Shown here: piece by piece, positions 53,781-63,223 of the stretch
How the letters are laid out: every line of letters starts with the position of its first letter
How positions within the stretch are numbered: the first letter of the stretch is position 1
Origin: Variovorax boronicumulans
GTDB lineage: Bacteria; Pseudomonadota; Gammaproteobacteria; Burkholderiales; Burkholderiaceae_C
Length of the DNA: 64,000 nt
Direction of reading: 5' to 3'
Assembly (NCBI RefSeq): GCF_007677875.1
Contig: NZ_VEDO01000001.1
Span: 372,001-436,000, forward strand
Translations under genes and position numbers: made by a program
The notes under the pieces: generated by a model
What the model saw: the letters and a program-made list of their open reading frames with translations, nothing else
Databases searched by the model: none
What the model was told of the DNA's origin: nothing

Positions 53781-55589
53781 TCAGTCCAGGCGGAACGCTG
53801 CCACCGCGTGGCGCAGCCGCTCGGCCTGGTCGTGCAGGCTCTGTGCGGCGGCCGTGCTCTGCTCGACCAGCGCGGCGTTCTGCTGCGTCATCTGGTCCAA
53901 CTGGGTGACCGTGCTGTTGACCTCGGCGATCTCCTGGCTCTGGCTGCGCGCAGCGGTGCTGATCTCGCCCACGATGTCGCTCACGCGCTGCACGCTCTGC
54001 ACGATGTCCTGCATCGTGGCACCCGTGGTCTGCACCAGCGTGCTGCCTGCGCCGACCCGCTCCACGCTGCTGCCGATGAGCTCCTTGATTTCCCGTGCGG
54101 CCTGGCTGCTGCGTTGCGCGAGACTGCGCACCTCGCTGGCCACCACGGCAAAGCCGCGGCCTTGCTCACCGGCCCGGGCTGCTTCCACCGCGGCGTTCAG
54201 GGCGAGGATGTTGGTCTGGAACGCGATGCCGTCGATCACGCCGATGATGTCGGCGATGCGGCTGCTGCTGTGCTGGATCTGGTCCATCGTGGCCACCAGT
54301 TCGCCCACCACACTGCCGCCGCGTTGCGCCACCGTGGCTGCACTGCCGGCCAACTGGTTGGCGTGCTGCGCGGCATCGGCGGACTGGCGCACCGCGGCCG
54401 TCAGCGTGTCGATGCTCGATGCCGATGCCTGCAGGTTGCCGGCGGTCTGCTCGGTGCGGTGGCTCAGGTCCTGGTTGCCCGTGGCGATTTCCGAACTGGC
54501 CGTGCTGATGTGGTCGGCGCTCGACCGGATCTCGCGCAGCATGTGCTGCAGCTTCTCCACGAAGCCGTTGAAGCCCGCCGCGATGCCGGCCAGTTCCAGC
54601 GCTCCCTTGGTGGGCAGCCGGCGGGTCAGGTCGCCCTCGCCGGAGCTGACGTCGACCATGGCCTGCTGCAGCGCGCCGAGCGGCCGCAGGCTGACGGACA
54701 GCACGGTGCCGATGACCAGCACCGCCACCACCGCGATCACCACGCTGCTGATCGACGACATCCAGACCATGCGCACCATGGCCGCCAGGGCTTCGCCACG
54801 GTCCAGCGCCACGGCCAGGACCCATGGCGTGCCCGGAATCGGCGCGAGCTGGACCAGGCGCCGCTGGCCGGCGATTTCCATCGGCTCCAGGTCCCCCGCG
54901 GCGGTCAGCCCCGCCACCCGCTCGGCGGTCAGCTGCGGGGCGATGTCGGTGGCCGGCTTGCCGATCAGCTTCAGATCCTCGTGCACCACCAGCCGGCCGT
55001 TGGCATCGAGCACGAAGCCGCGCGTGTTGGGCATGGGCCGGATCGAGGCCACGTTGTCGATCACGCTGTCCATGAACACATCGCCGGCCACCACGCCGGT
55101 GATCTTGCCGGCCTCGCGCACGGCCATGGCCACGGTCAGCACCGCCTTGCCGTTCCCGGAATCCAGGTAGGGCAGCGTGATGATGGGCGCATCGCTCGCC
55201 GCGGCCTGCTGGTACCAGGGACGGGTGGTCGGGTCGTAGCCCGCCGGCAGCGGCTCGTCGCGCGAGAACTGGGCCCGCTTGTCGGGAAAGCCCATGTACG
55301 CGACATCCAGTCGCGCCGCCACGGCCGCCTGCCGCAAGCCCAGCATGGGGTCGGGCGTGGTCGGCAGCGGCGCCATCGCGCGCATCACCTGCAGCCGGTT
55401 GTCGACCCACTGCGCAATGCTTTCGGCGTGCGCGCGGGCCACGGCACGCGCACTGGAGGAAAGGGTCTGCAGCGCGTTGGTCCGCGCGATCCAGACGTTG
55501 GCGGCCGCCTGCACGCCCAGGCCCAGTAGCACCAGTCCACCGGTGTACAGCATCAACCGCATCCGCAACGTCATCGCCTGCTTTGCCAT
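53781..55589 (-). CDS. Methyl-accepting chemotaxis protein with dCache sensor
   Basis: 602 aa. TM1 about 12-34, periplasmic dCache about 35-280, TM2 about 285-305, HAMP, then a signalling domain with the hairpin tip region [33 protein letters not shown]. The dCache pocket reads [10 protein letters not shown] with Y118, R123, W125 and Y126, plus D170, close to the amino-acid-sensing dCache_1AA motif, so amino acids are a reasonable ligand class. No C-terminal CheR-binding pentapeptide is present. Confidence 0.92.
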   Translation of the reverse strand: MAKQAMTLRMRLMLYTGGLVLLGLGVQAAANVWIARTNALQTLSSSARAVARAHAESIAQWVDNRLQVMRAMAPLPTTPDPMLGLRQAAVAARLDVAYMGFPDKRAQFSRDEPLPAGYDPTTRPWYQQAAASDAPIITLPYLDSGNGKAVLTVAMAVREAGKITGVVAGDVFMDSVIDNVASIRPMPNTRGFVLDANGRLVVHEDLKLIGKPATDIAPQLTAERVAGLTAAGDLEPMEIAGQRRLVQLAPIPGTPWVLAVALDRGEALAAMVRMVWMSSISSVVIAVVAVLVIGTVLSVSLRPLGALQQAMVDVSSGEGDLTRRLPTKGALELAGIAAGFNGFVEKLQHMLREIRSSADHISTASSEIATGNQDLSHRTEQTAGNLQASASSIDTLTAAVRQSADAAQHANQLAGSAATVAQRGGSVVGELVATMDQIQHSSSRIADIIGVIDGIAFQTNILALNAAVEAARAGEQGRGFAVVASEVRSLAQRSSQAAREIKELIGSSVERVGAGSTLVQTTGATMQDIVQSVQRVSDIVGEISTAARSQSQEIAEVNSTVTQLDQMTQQNAALVEQSTAAAQSLHDQAERLRHAVAAFRLD

Positions 55590-55677
55590 GTCGCTCCCCC
55601 AAGGTTGGGTCTGAACGCCACGACGTCTGCCTTGCCTGCCCTGCGCAAACCCTGCGTGCGCAGGTGCACACGCACGC

Positions 55678-55701
55678 GGTCGCGCCGTCGATGGCGCGAC
55701 C
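55678..55701. other. Inverted repeat upstream of the chemoreceptor gene
   Basis: GGTCGCGCC-GTCGAT-GGCGCGACC is a perfect 9-bp stem. A second stem CTGCGCA...TGCGCAG lies at 55641-55663. They occupy the 281-bp gap between the chemoreceptor start (55589) and the Bug stop (55871). No T run, no clear sigma-28 promoter seen. They could end transcription of the Bug operon poorly or act as a control site. Confidence 0.4.
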
Positions 55702-55870
55702 CTGGTTCACAACAGATAAGTCCTGAAACGGCGGATTTCGGTGCGTCTGGATCGTTCACACGACAACCAGACTAGGACCGCCTGTGGACCGCGCACGGTG
55801 CGTGGCATCCGTTCGTCGGCCCGGCAGCGCGGATCGTCAGCCGGCGGGCCCTGGCCACCGGATGAACGGT

Positions 55871-56839
55871 TCACTCTGCCTTGGCGCCTGACACGCGCAC
55901 CTGCTCGGCCGCCAGCGGCATTTGGTGTTGAACGAACCGCCAGAATTCGTCCACCCCCATGGGCTGGACAGGGAGCGAACCCTGGTCGAGGAACTGTTTT
56001 TGCACCTCGGGGTTGCGCAGCGCGGTGGCCAGCGCCGCGTTGAGCTTCTCCAGCGCCGCGCGCGGCGTGCCGGCCGGCGCGACCAGGCCGTACCACGAGT
56101 CGGTGGTGAAGCCCTTCACGCCGGCCTCCTCGAAGGTCGGCACCTCGGGCAGCGCTGGCAGGCGTTGCTGGGCAGCGACGGCGAGCGGACGCAGCTTGCC
56201 GGAGCGGACGAAGGACATGGCGCCGGTGGTCAGCACGAAGTCCACGCGGCCGGCCATGAGGTCGGTCATGGCCGGGGCCGTGCCCTTGAACGGGATGTGG
56301 GTCACATCCACGCCGGTGATCTTCTTGAAGCTGGCGCCGGCCAAGTGCTGGCTGGAGCCCACGCCGCCCGAGCCGTAGTTGAGCTTGCCGGGCGCGGCCC
56401 TGGCGGCCGCGAGCAGGTCGGCCACCGAGCGGAACGGCGAATCGGTTGGCACCAGCAGCACGCTGGGCGAGGTGGTGATCATGCCGATCGGCGCGAAGTC
56501 CTTGATCGGGTCGTGGTTCAGCTTGGGGTAGAGCGCCGAATTCAGGCCGTGCGACGCCACCGTGGCCAGCATGATGGTACTGCCGTCGGCCCTGGCCCGG
56601 GCCGCGGCGTCGGTGCCGATGTTGCCGCCCGCGCCGCCCTTGTTGTCGATCACGATGGACTGGCCCAGTGCCTCGGCCATGCGCTGGGCGGTGAGCCGCG
56701 CCACGTTGTCCGAAGGTCCGCCGGCCGGCCAGCCCACGATCATCGTGATCGGGCCGAGCGGCAGGGCACCCTGGGCGGTAGCGAGCAGGGGCAGGGCGAG
56801 CGCGATGGCCGTGAAGCCGCGGCGGGAAAGCGTGTGCAT
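55871..56839 (-). CDS. Bug/TctC-family substrate-binding protein
   Basis: 322 aa. Twin-Arg-like start MHTLSRRGFTAIALALPLL, signal cleaved near ATAQG. ITMIVGWPAGGPSDNVARL and IVIDNKGGAGGNIG are the Bug ligand-loop motifs. It is last in a five-gene minus-strand set with hydroxy-acid enzymes. It and its neighbour at 56866 are only moderately similar, so they probably bind different carboxylates. No TctA/TctB permease in the window. Confidence 0.9.
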   Translation of the reverse strand: MHTLSRRGFTAIALALPLLATAQGALPLGPITMIVGWPAGGPSDNVARLTAQRMAEALGQSIVIDNKGGAGGNIGTDAAARARADGSTIMLATVASHGLNSALYPKLNHDPIKDFAPIGMITTSPSVLLVPTDSPFRSVADLLAAARAAPGKLNYGSGGVGSSQHLAGASFKKITGVDVTHIPFKGTAPAMTDLMAGRVDFVLTTGAMSFVRSGKLRPLAVAAQQRLPALPEVPTFEEAGVKGFTTDSWYGLVAPAGTPRAALEKLNAALATALRNPEVQKQFLDQGSLPVQPMGVDEFWRFVQHQMPLAAEQVRVSGAKAE

Positions 56840-56865
56840 GGTGTGGGCTGAAGAGAGGAAAGGAA

Positions 56866-57849
56866 TCAAGGTTTGTCCTGCCAGGGCATCTCGGCCCACA
56901 GCTTGCGGAAGCCGGCTTCGGTGGCCTGCAGTTCGGCTGCGTAATCCGCGGGCGCCAGGTAGCGCAGCGGCGCGTACATGGCCTCGGCCTGCTGCTTGAA
57001 CGCCGGGTCGGCCGCGATGGCGGCCACGGCGTCCACGAGCTTTTTGCGCACGGCCTCGGGCAGGCCCTTGGGGGCGGCCAGGCCGCGCAGCGAGGCCAGT
57101 TCGATCGGGATGCCCTGCTCGCGGAAGGTGGGCACCTGCGGCGCGAGCGAGGAGCGCTCGGCCGACATCTGGCCCAGCAGCCGGATCGGTGAGCCGCCCT
57201 TCTGGTAGGCCAGCACCTCGCCGACGTTGATGGCGCCGATCACGATCTGCTGGCCCGTGGCGGCGGCACGCACCTCGCCCGCGCCCTTGTAGGGCACGTG
57301 GGTGAGCTTGGTGCCCGTGGCGCGTTCGAACAGCAGCATGGCCAGGTGGTCGTCCGAGCCCGTGCCCGTGGTGCCCACGGTCACGGCGCCGGGGTTGGCC
57401 TTGGCGTAGGCCGCCAGGCCCGCCAGCGTGGTGATGCCGTTGCTGTTGTGGATGGCGAAGCCGCCCGGGTCGTCCACGAGGTTGCCGATCAGGTCGTACT
57501 GGCTCCAGTGGAAGGAACTCTTGCGCTCGATCGGGATGGTCAGCACGTTCGGCGTGTTGATGAAGCCGATGGTGTAGCCGTCGGGTTTGGCGCGCGCCAG
57601 TTCGCCGAAGCCGATGCCGCCGCCCGCGCCGGGGCGGTTCAGCACCACCACGCTGCCGCCGATCTGCTTTTCCAGGTGGCGGGCCAGTAGCCGCGCCACG
57701 AGGTCGGTGCCGCCGCCGGGGCCGTAGGCCACGATGAGTTCGATGGGCCGGGCGGGGTAGGGCGCGTCGGGCTGTGCCGCCGCGGGCAGTGCGAAGGCCG
57801 TGGCGGCGAGGCAGGCGCACAGCGCGCGGCGGGTCCAGTGCATGTTCAT
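56866..57849 (-). CDS. Bug/TctC-family substrate-binding protein
   Basis: 327 aa. Signal peptide to PAAAQ (about 26). YPARPIELIVAYGPGGGTDLVARL and VVVLNRPGAGGGIG mark the Bug family; HNSNGITTLAGLAAYAK and VPYKGAGEVRAA complete it. It lies 42 bp after the D-2-hydroxyacid dehydrogenase gene's stop and 26 bp before the second Bug gene, so co-transcription is likely. It probably presents the hydroxy acid or relative that the enzymes upstream use. Confidence 0.9.
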   Translation of the reverse strand: MNMHWTRRALCACLAATAFALPAAAQPDAPYPARPIELIVAYGPGGGTDLVARLLARHLEKQIGGSVVVLNRPGAGGGIGFGELARAKPDGYTIGFINTPNVLTIPIERKSSFHWSQYDLIGNLVDDPGGFAIHNSNGITTLAGLAAYAKANPGAVTVGTTGTGSDDHLAMLLFERATGTKLTHVPYKGAGEVRAAATGQQIVIGAINVGEVLAYQKGGSPIRLLGQMSAERSSLAPQVPTFREQGIPIELASLRGLAAPKGLPEAVRKKLVDAVAAIAADPAFKQQAEAMYAPLRYLAPADYAAELQATEAGFRKLWAEMPWQDKP

Positions 57850-57891
57850 CTGATGTCTCCGTTGGTGGTGCCTTGGCGGGCTGTGGTGAAC

Positions 57892-58932
57892 TCAGCGGCC
57901 GAGCGCGGCGGCGATGCGGGCGCCGGCCTGCGGCCAGACCTCGGGGTTGACCAGACGCGGGGGCATCTGGCCGTCCGCCAGCAGCTGCACGATCTGCGTG
58001 GCGGCCAGCGTGGCGTTGTTGCGCCGGGCTTCGTGCGTCACGCCGGCCGTGTGGAAGGTGGCGACCACGTTCGGCAACTGCAGCAGCGGGTGGTCGGCCG
58101 GCGGCGGCTCCTGGTCCCAGACATCCAGGCCGGCACCGCCGAGGTGGCCGCTGGCCAGGGCGGCATGCAGTGCGGCCTCGTCGTGGATGCCGCCGCGCGC
58201 CGTGCTCACGAAGATGGCGCCGGGCCGCATGGCCGCGAAGGCGCGGGCGTCCAGCATGCCCAGGGTGGTGGCGTCGCGCGGGCAGTGCAGCGTGACGATG
58301 TCGGCACGGCGCAGCAGCGCGTCCAGCGTCACGGCCTCGGCGCCGCGCGCGGCCATCTGCGCGGCATCCAGCGCCGGGTCCACGCCCAGCACCTGCATCC
58401 CGAAGGCGCGGCCCAGCGCCGCGACGCGGCTGCCGGCATGGCCCACGCCCACGACACCCAGCGTGCGGCCGCGCAGTTCATGGCCCATGAGGTCCTCCCG
58501 GCTGAAACTGCGCCCGGGGGCGTGCAGCAACCGGTCCGATGCGGGGATGCGGCGCAGCACGGACAGCATCAGCCCGACGGCCATCTCGGCCACCGAGTCG
58601 GCATTGCCACCGGCCTGGTTCAGCACCGCCACGCCGGTGCGCGTGCAGGCCGCGACGTCCACCGTGTCGTAGCCCGATCCGCTGGTCGAGACGGCCAGCA
58701 GCTGCGGGCAGCGCGCGAGCAGTGGCTCGGTGACGAACCAGTGGCGCGGCAATTCGTCCTTGGCGGCCGTGGTCTGCAGCACCTGGGCGCTGGCCAGTGC
58801 ATCCCAGGCCTGGTCGTCGGCGCCCTCGCGCCGGCAGGTGGTCAGCGCGATGCCCGGCGCTGCCGCGACGATGCGGTCGAAGGCCGGGTCGAGCCAGAAG
58901 TCGAAGCGCACGACGCGCCTGGTGCCGCTCAC
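57892..58932 (-). CDS. D-isomer-specific 2-hydroxyacid dehydrogenase
   Basis: 346 aa. NAD loop LGVVGVGHAGSRVAALGRAF, Arg in STARGGIHDEA, Glu in DVWDQEPPPADHP and His in VATFHTAGVTHEA are present; the usual TPHxAG reads TFHTAG. It interconverts a 2-hydroxy and a 2-oxo acid with NAD(P)H. The start overlaps the RraA-like gene by ATGA. Substrate unknown. Confidence 0.88.
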   Translation of the reverse strand: MSGTRRVVRFDFWLDPAFDRIVAAAPGIALTTCRREGADDQAWDALASAQVLQTTAAKDELPRHWFVTEPLLARCPQLLAVSTSGSGYDTVDVAACTRTGVAVLNQAGGNADSVAEMAVGLMLSVLRRIPASDRLLHAPGRSFSREDLMGHELRGRTLGVVGVGHAGSRVAALGRAFGMQVLGVDPALDAAQMAARGAEAVTLDALLRRADIVTLHCPRDATTLGMLDARAFAAMRPGAIFVSTARGGIHDEAALHAALASGHLGGAGLDVWDQEPPPADHPLLQLPNVVATFHTAGVTHEARRNNATLAATQIVQLLADGQMPPRLVNPEVWPQAGARIAAALGR

Positions 58933-59606
58933 AGCGCGCCCTTCTCGCGCAGCGTGCGCGCGACCCAGCTGCGGTCGGCCCGGCCCTCGGCGATGGCCTG
59001 CAGCGCCTCGGCCTCGACGCGTTCGATGGCCTCCACGCGCGCGGCGATGTCCTCGGCCTCTTCGGGCGGAACGGCCAGCAGGCCGTCGCCGTCGCCGACG
59101 ATGATGTCGCCGGGCCGCACTACCATGCCGTCGATGCTGACCGGCACGTGCAGCTCGCCCGGTCCGTCCTTGTAGGGGCCGCGGTGCGCCACGCCGCGCG
59201 CGTAGACGGGCAGGCTGTGTTTGGCGATGGTGTCGCTGTCGCGGATGAACCCATCGATCACGATGCCGGCCGCGCCGCGCGCAATCAGCAGCGCCAGCAT
59301 GATCTCGCCGATGATGGCGTTGGGACCCACGCCGCCGGCGTCCACCACGAGCACGTCGCCGGGCGCGCAGGTGTCGATGGCGTGGTGCACGAGCAGGTTG
59401 TCGCCAGGCCGGGTGCGCACCGTCAGCGCACGGCCGGCGAAGCCGCCGTCACGCCGGTGGAAGGGCCGCAGCGCCGAGGTGCCCGTGGTGCGGCTCATCG
59501 CGTCGCTGACGTTGGCGACCTGGAATGCACGGTAGCGCGCGAGCAGCGCGTCGCTCACGGCAACCGCCTGCCGCGCATGGATGTGGAAGCCCTGGATCTT
59601 GCTCAT
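58929..59606 (-). CDS. RraA-like protein (HMG/CHA aldolase or oxaloacetate decarboxylase type)
   Basis: 225 aa. The family loop GAAGIVIDGFIRDSDTI with the Arg-Asp pair and PGDNLLVHHAIDTCAPGDVLVVD match RraA/4-hydroxy-4-methyl-2-oxoglutarate aldolase proteins, which bind divalent metal and pyruvate-like substrates. In a catabolic operon the aldolase or decarboxylase role is far likelier than RNase E inhibition. It overlaps both neighbours by ATGA. Confidence 0.86.
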   Translation of the reverse strand: MSKIQGFHIHARQAVAVSDALLARYRAFQVANVSDAMSRTTGTSALRPFHRRDGGFAGRALTVRTRPGDNLLVHHAIDTCAPGDVLVVDAGGVGPNAIIGEIMLALLIARGAAGIVIDGFIRDSDTIAKHSLPVYARGVAHRGPYKDGPGELHVPVSIDGMVVRPGDIIVGDGDGLLAVPPEEAEDIAARVEAIERVEAEALQAIAEGRADRSWVARTLREKGAL

Positions 59607-60820
59607 GGGTGGTTCTCGGTGGAAGGAAAGTCGTCGGCCGGGTCGGCGACCGGCCGGATGCACGCGGGCGTGATCTGGTCCAGCCGGGTCAGGCCCAGCA
59701 TGGCCATGTCGCGCGAGATCTCCTCGCGCAGCAGCGCGATGCCGTGGGCCACGCCGGCCTGGCCGGCGACCGTGGCCGCGTAGTTGAAGGGCCGGCCCAC
59801 GAACACGCAGCGCGCGCCCAGCGCCAGCGCCTTGACGGCGTCGGTGCCGCGGCGCACGCCGCTGTCCAGCATCACGGGCAGGCCGGGCACGGCGCGCACG
59901 ATGGCGGCCAGCACGCGCAGTGGCGCGACCGCGCCGTCGAGCTGGCGGCCGCCGTGGTTGGACACGATCAGGCCGTCGGCGCCGTGTTCGCGCGCCAGCA
60001 CGGCGTCTTCGGGGGTCAGGATGCCCTTGACGACCAGTTGGCCAGGCCAGCGCTGGCGGATCGCCGCCAGGTGCGGCCAGGCCAGGTGGGCGCGGTCGGA
60101 GAAGTCGCGCAGCACGCTGGGCGAGAGGATGGGCGCGCCGCGCGTGGCGTAGTTGTTCTCGAAGTGCGGCATGCCATGGCGCAGCAGCGTCTTCAAAAAC
60201 GTGCCCAGCAGCCAGCGCGGGTGGCTGATGCCCTGCCAGGCCAGCGCGAGGCTGGGCTTGAGCGGTGTGGAAAAGCCTGCGCGCACGTTGTTCTCGCGGT
60301 TGGCCGCGACCGGCGTATCCACGGTGATGACCAGGGTCTGCACACCGGCCGCCTGCACGCGGTCCAGCAGGCCGTGGATCTGTGCCATCTCGCCCGGCAG
60401 GTAGGCCTGGAACCAGGTCTGCGGCGCGGCCGCCATGACCTCCTCCAGGCGGATCAGCGAGGAGCCGCTCATGATGGCCGGCACCTTGGCCTCCTGCGCG
60501 GCCCGCGCCAGCACCACGTCGCCGCGGTAGGCCGACAGGGCCGAAATGCCCATGGGCGCCAGGCCAATGGGCGCGGCATAGCGCTGGCCGAACAGCTCGA
60601 AGCCCAGGTCGCGCTGGGCCACGCCGGCCAGCACGCGCGGGCGGAAGGCCAGGTCGGCGAAGGCCCGGCGGTTCTCGGCCAGCGCGCGGTTGTCTTCCAC
60701 CGCGCCGCTGATGTAGGCGTAGATCGGCCGCGGGAGATGGCGCCGGGCCAGCGGCTCGAAGTCGTCCAGGGAGAGCACCCGACGGCAGACCCGGGGCAGG
60801 GAGGTGGTGGGAACGGGCAT
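59603..60820 (-). CDS. FMN-dependent alpha-hydroxy acid oxidase/dehydrogenase
   Basis: 405 aa. FMN_dh family: PIYAYISGAVEDNRALAENR, TVDTPVAANRENNVRAGF, the catalytic SNHGGRQLDGAVAPLRVL with the active-site His, and GARCVFVGRPF. It oxidises L-lactate-, mandelate- or glycolate-like hydroxy acids. I chose ATG 60820; a GTG six codons earlier is possible. It is first gene of the cluster, divergent from the LysR gene. Confidence 0.9.
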   Translation of the reverse strand: MPVPTTSLPRVCRRVLSLDDFEPLARRHLPRPIYAYISGAVEDNRALAENRRAFADLAFRPRVLAGVAQRDLGFELFGQRYAAPIGLAPMGISALSAYRGDVVLARAAQEAKVPAIMSGSSLIRLEEVMAAAPQTWFQAYLPGEMAQIHGLLDRVQAAGVQTLVITVDTPVAANRENNVRAGFSTPLKPSLALAWQGISHPRWLLGTFLKTLLRHGMPHFENNYATRGAPILSPSVLRDFSDRAHLAWPHLAAIRQRWPGQLVVKGILTPEDAVLAREHGADGLIVSNHGGRQLDGAVAPLRVLAAIVRAVPGLPVMLDSGVRRGTDAVKALALGARCVFVGRPFNYAATVAGQAGVAHGIALLREEISRDMAMLGLTRLDQITPACIRPVADPADDFPSTENHP

Positions 60821-60854
60821 GGGGCGGCCATGGTGCACAGGCGCATGTTCAAAG

Positions 60855-60890
60855 AAAAGCGAAAAAAAGCGGCGGCGTCATTTCGCTTTT
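60855..60890. promoter_or_regulatory. Inverted repeat in the LysR/oxidase divergent promoter
   Basis: AAAAGCGAAA (60855-60864) and TTTCGCTTTT (60881-60890) are perfect 10-bp inverted copies separated by 16 bp, in the 84-bp gap between the oxidase and LysR starts. This is the most AT-rich stretch nearby. A LysR-type operator is the natural reading. Confidence 0.6.
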
Positions 60891-60904
60891 TGGAAAATGC
60901 CGCC

Positions 60905-61807
60905 ATGACGCTCAAGCAACTCGAAGCCTTCTACTGGGCCGCGACCTGTCTCAACTTTTCCGTCGCGGCCGAGCGGGTGCACCTGTCGGTGTCCTCCCTG
61001 TCCAAGCGCATCGCCGAGCTCGAGGCCTCGCTGGGCACGCCGCTGTTCGACCGCAGCGGCCGCGCGGCCGAGCTCACGCCGCAGGGCGAGCAACTGCTGC
61101 CGCGCGTCCGCGCGCTGCTGCACGACGCCGCGCAGCTGCAGCAATCGGCCGGCCGCAGCGTGGGCCTGCAGGGGCGCTGCCGCATCGGCTTCGGCGAACT
61201 GAGCGGGCTGACCTGGCTGCCCAAACTCGTGCAGAAGGTGGCCGAACTGCACCCGGCGTTGCAGCTGGAGCCCTACGCCGACATCGGCCAGGTGCTGGAG
61301 CAGCGCATCGTCGATGGCGAGCTGGATTGCGTGGTGATCGCCGGCCCCTCCTCGCGCAGCAGCCTGGCCTTCGAGCAGGTGGCGCAGGTGCGCTTCGTCT
61401 GGGCCGCCAGCGCCGACTTCCTCGCGCGCGCCGGGACCGACGCGCCGCAGCGCCTGGTGCGCGAGCAGTTGCTGATCGCGCTTCCGGTGGGTTCGGGCGC
61501 CACGCGCACGCTGGACGAATGGCTCGGCCGCCAGGGCCTGGGCATCGAACGGCGCCTGAGCTGCAACAGCTGGGGCGCCGTGGTCGGCATGGTGGCAGAG
61601 GGCCTGGGCTTCACCTACATGCCGCAAGGTTGGGCTGAGGCGCTGCAGGCGCGCGGCGTACTGCGCATCCTGTCGGGCGGTGGTGCGCTCGCGCCGCTGA
61701 CCTACACCGTGCAGTGGCGGCGCGACGACGCGCGGCCGCTCATCACCGAGATGCGCCAGATCATCCGCAGCGTGATCGACTTCCCGGCGCCGCGCTGCCT
61801 CCTCTGA
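60905..61807 (+). CDS. LysR-family transcriptional regulator
   Basis: 300 aa. HTH at residues 1-58 (MTLKQLEAFYWAATCLNFS, AAERVHLSVSSLSKRIAELE, GTPLFDRS) and a LysR_substrate effector domain from about 90. It starts at ATG 60905, divergent from the hydroxy-acid operon at 60820, which it should control with a hydroxy- or oxo-acid coinducer. It is not related to the ROK gene that follows. Confidence 0.92.
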   Translation: MTLKQLEAFYWAATCLNFSVAAERVHLSVSSLSKRIAELEASLGTPLFDRSGRAAELTPQGEQLLPRVRALLHDAAQLQQSAGRSVGLQGRCRIGFGELSGLTWLPKLVQKVAELHPALQLEPYADIGQVLEQRIVDGELDCVVIAGPSSRSSLAFEQVAQVRFVWAASADFLARAGTDAPQRLVREQLLIALPVGSGATRTLDEWLGRQGLGIERRLSCNSWGAVVGMVAEGLGFTYMPQGWAEALQARGVLRILSGGGALAPLTYTVQWRRDDARPLITEMRQIIRSVIDFPAPRCLL

Positions 61808-61819
61808 CTTTGGACTAAA

Positions 61820-61850
61820 TTTGGCTGAACTTGGGTCTTGTGAAGCCAAA
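61820..61850. promoter_or_regulatory. Inverted repeat upstream of the ROK gene
   Basis: TTTGGCT (61820-61826) and AGCCAAA (61844-61850) are inverted copies separated by 17 bp in the 57-bp gap before ATG 61865. It is a candidate operator of the ROK regulator; the match is short. Confidence 0.35.
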
Positions 61851-61864
61851 GGCCTGGGCCTAGC

Positions 61865-63223
61865 ATGCGCCGTAGTGCCTTAGAACACCGGGAGACAAGC
61901 GGCGTGACGCCCTGGCAAGCCACCACTGCGGACGAGATGCGCGTGCTCGACGCGGCCTTCTGGTCGCCCGGCAGCTCGCGCCATGCGCTGGCCGCGCCGC
62001 TGGGCTTCTCGTCCAGCAAGGGCAAGGCGCTGGTCGCCGGCCTGATCGACCAGGGCCTGCTCGAAGAGGCCGGCACCCAGGCATCCCAGGGCGGCCGCCC
62101 GGCCGAGACGCTGCGGCTGCACCACCGCCTGGGCCTGCTCTTGGGCGTGGACATCGGCGTGACCAGCCTCACCGTGGCCGTACTGCGCCCCGACCTCACC
62201 TTGCTGGACGAACACAGCGAAGACATCGACGTGCGCCGCCAGGGGCCGGGCGTGGTGCTGGCGCGCGCCGCGGCGCTGATGCGCGAACTGCTGGCGCGCA
62301 GCGGCGGCAAGGCCGCCCAGGTGCTCTCCATCGGCGTGGGCGTGCCGGGGCCGGTCAATTTCGAGGCCGGCCAGTTGGTGAGCCCGCCGCTGATGCCCGA
62401 CTGGGACCAGTTCTCCATCCGCGACTTCCTGCGTGACGAGTACCGCGCGCCCGTTTTCGTGGACAACGACGTGAACCTGATGGCGCTGGGCGAGCTGTGG
62501 CGCCTCAAGCGCGCGCTGCCCAACTTCATCGTCGTCAAGATCGGCACCGGCATCGGCTGCGGCATCGTCTGCCACGGCAGCGTGTACCGCGGCGCCACGG
62601 GTTCGGCTGGCGATGTGGGCCACATCAGCGTGGACCCCGAAGGCCCACGCTGCCACTGCGGCAACCGCGGCTGCGTGGAGGCCATGGCGGCAGCGCCGGC
62701 CATCGTGCGCATGGCGCTGGATGCAGCCGAGGCCGGCGAGAGCCCGGTGCTGGCCGCGGCGCTGGCCGAGCGCGGGGGCCTGGCCGCAGAGGACGTGGGC
62801 GCGGCCAGCCGCGCGGGCGATGCCGCAGCCAACCGCATCCTGCAGCACGCCGGCCACCTGGTCGGGCAGATGCTGGCCGCGGTGGTGAACTTCTTCAATC
62901 CCTCGCATGTGCTGCTGGGTGGGGGCATCACGCAGGTCGGGCCGCTGTTTCTGGCGGCGGTGCGCCAGAGCGTCTACCAGCGCTCGCTGGCGTTGTCGAC
63001 GCGGCAGTTGGAGGTGCAGTACGCGCCGCTGGGTGCGCAGGGCGGAGTGATCGGTGCCGGGGCCTTGGCCATGAGCGAGGCCCTGCGGGTTAGGGGGGGT
63101 GGCGCCATGAGCACACGCGGCGAGGGGCCCCGCGGAGCGGGGATCGACGCCAGTGCGTTTGGCGCCGGCCACCGACCAGCGCGACCTGTGGGTAAGCGCA
63201 ACCGTACGGAGGTGGCACCATGA
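61865..63223 (+). CDS. ROK-family transcriptional regulator (NagC/XylR type)
   Basis: 452 aa. Winged-helix N-terminus (about 20-85) then the ROK domain: VLSIGVGVPGPVNFEAGQLV, DNDVNLMALGE, IGTGIGCGIV and zinc motif CHCGNRGCVE. It represses a sugar-uptake operon and releases on binding sugar. The ROK homology ends near residue 405 (GALAMSEALRVR); the last 45 residues are basic, GC-driven sequence after a run of seven G, see the finding on 63093-63223. The stop overlaps the next gene (ATGA). Confidence 0.87.
   Translation: MRRSALEHRETSGVTPWQATTADEMRVLDAAFWSPGSSRHALAAPLGFSSSKGKALVAGLIDQGLLEEAGTQASQGGRPAETLRLHHRLGLLLGVDIGVTSLTVAVLRPDLTLLDEHSEDIDVRRQGPGVVLARAAALMRELLARSGGKAAQVLSIGVGVPGPVNFEAGQLVSPPLMPDWDQFSIRDFLRDEYRAPVFVDNDVNLMALGELWRLKRALPNFIVVKIGTGIGCGIVCHGSVYRGATGSAGDVGHISVDPEGPRCHCGNRGCVEAMAAAPAIVRMALDAAEAGESPVLAAALAERGGLAAEDVGAASRAGDAAANRILQHAGHLVGQMLAAVVNFFNPSHVLLGGGITQVGPLFLAAVRQSVYQRSLALSTRQLEVQYAPLGAQGGVIGAGALAMSEALRVRGGGAMSTRGEGPRGAGIDASAFGAGHRPARPVGKRNRTEVAP

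Noticed and set aside
55590-55870. A small gene or sigma-28 promoter in the gap upstream of the chemoreceptor
   Set aside because: No frame with a ribosome site or protein-like composition, and no TAAA-N15-GCCGATAA-type element, could be found; only two hairpins are visible.
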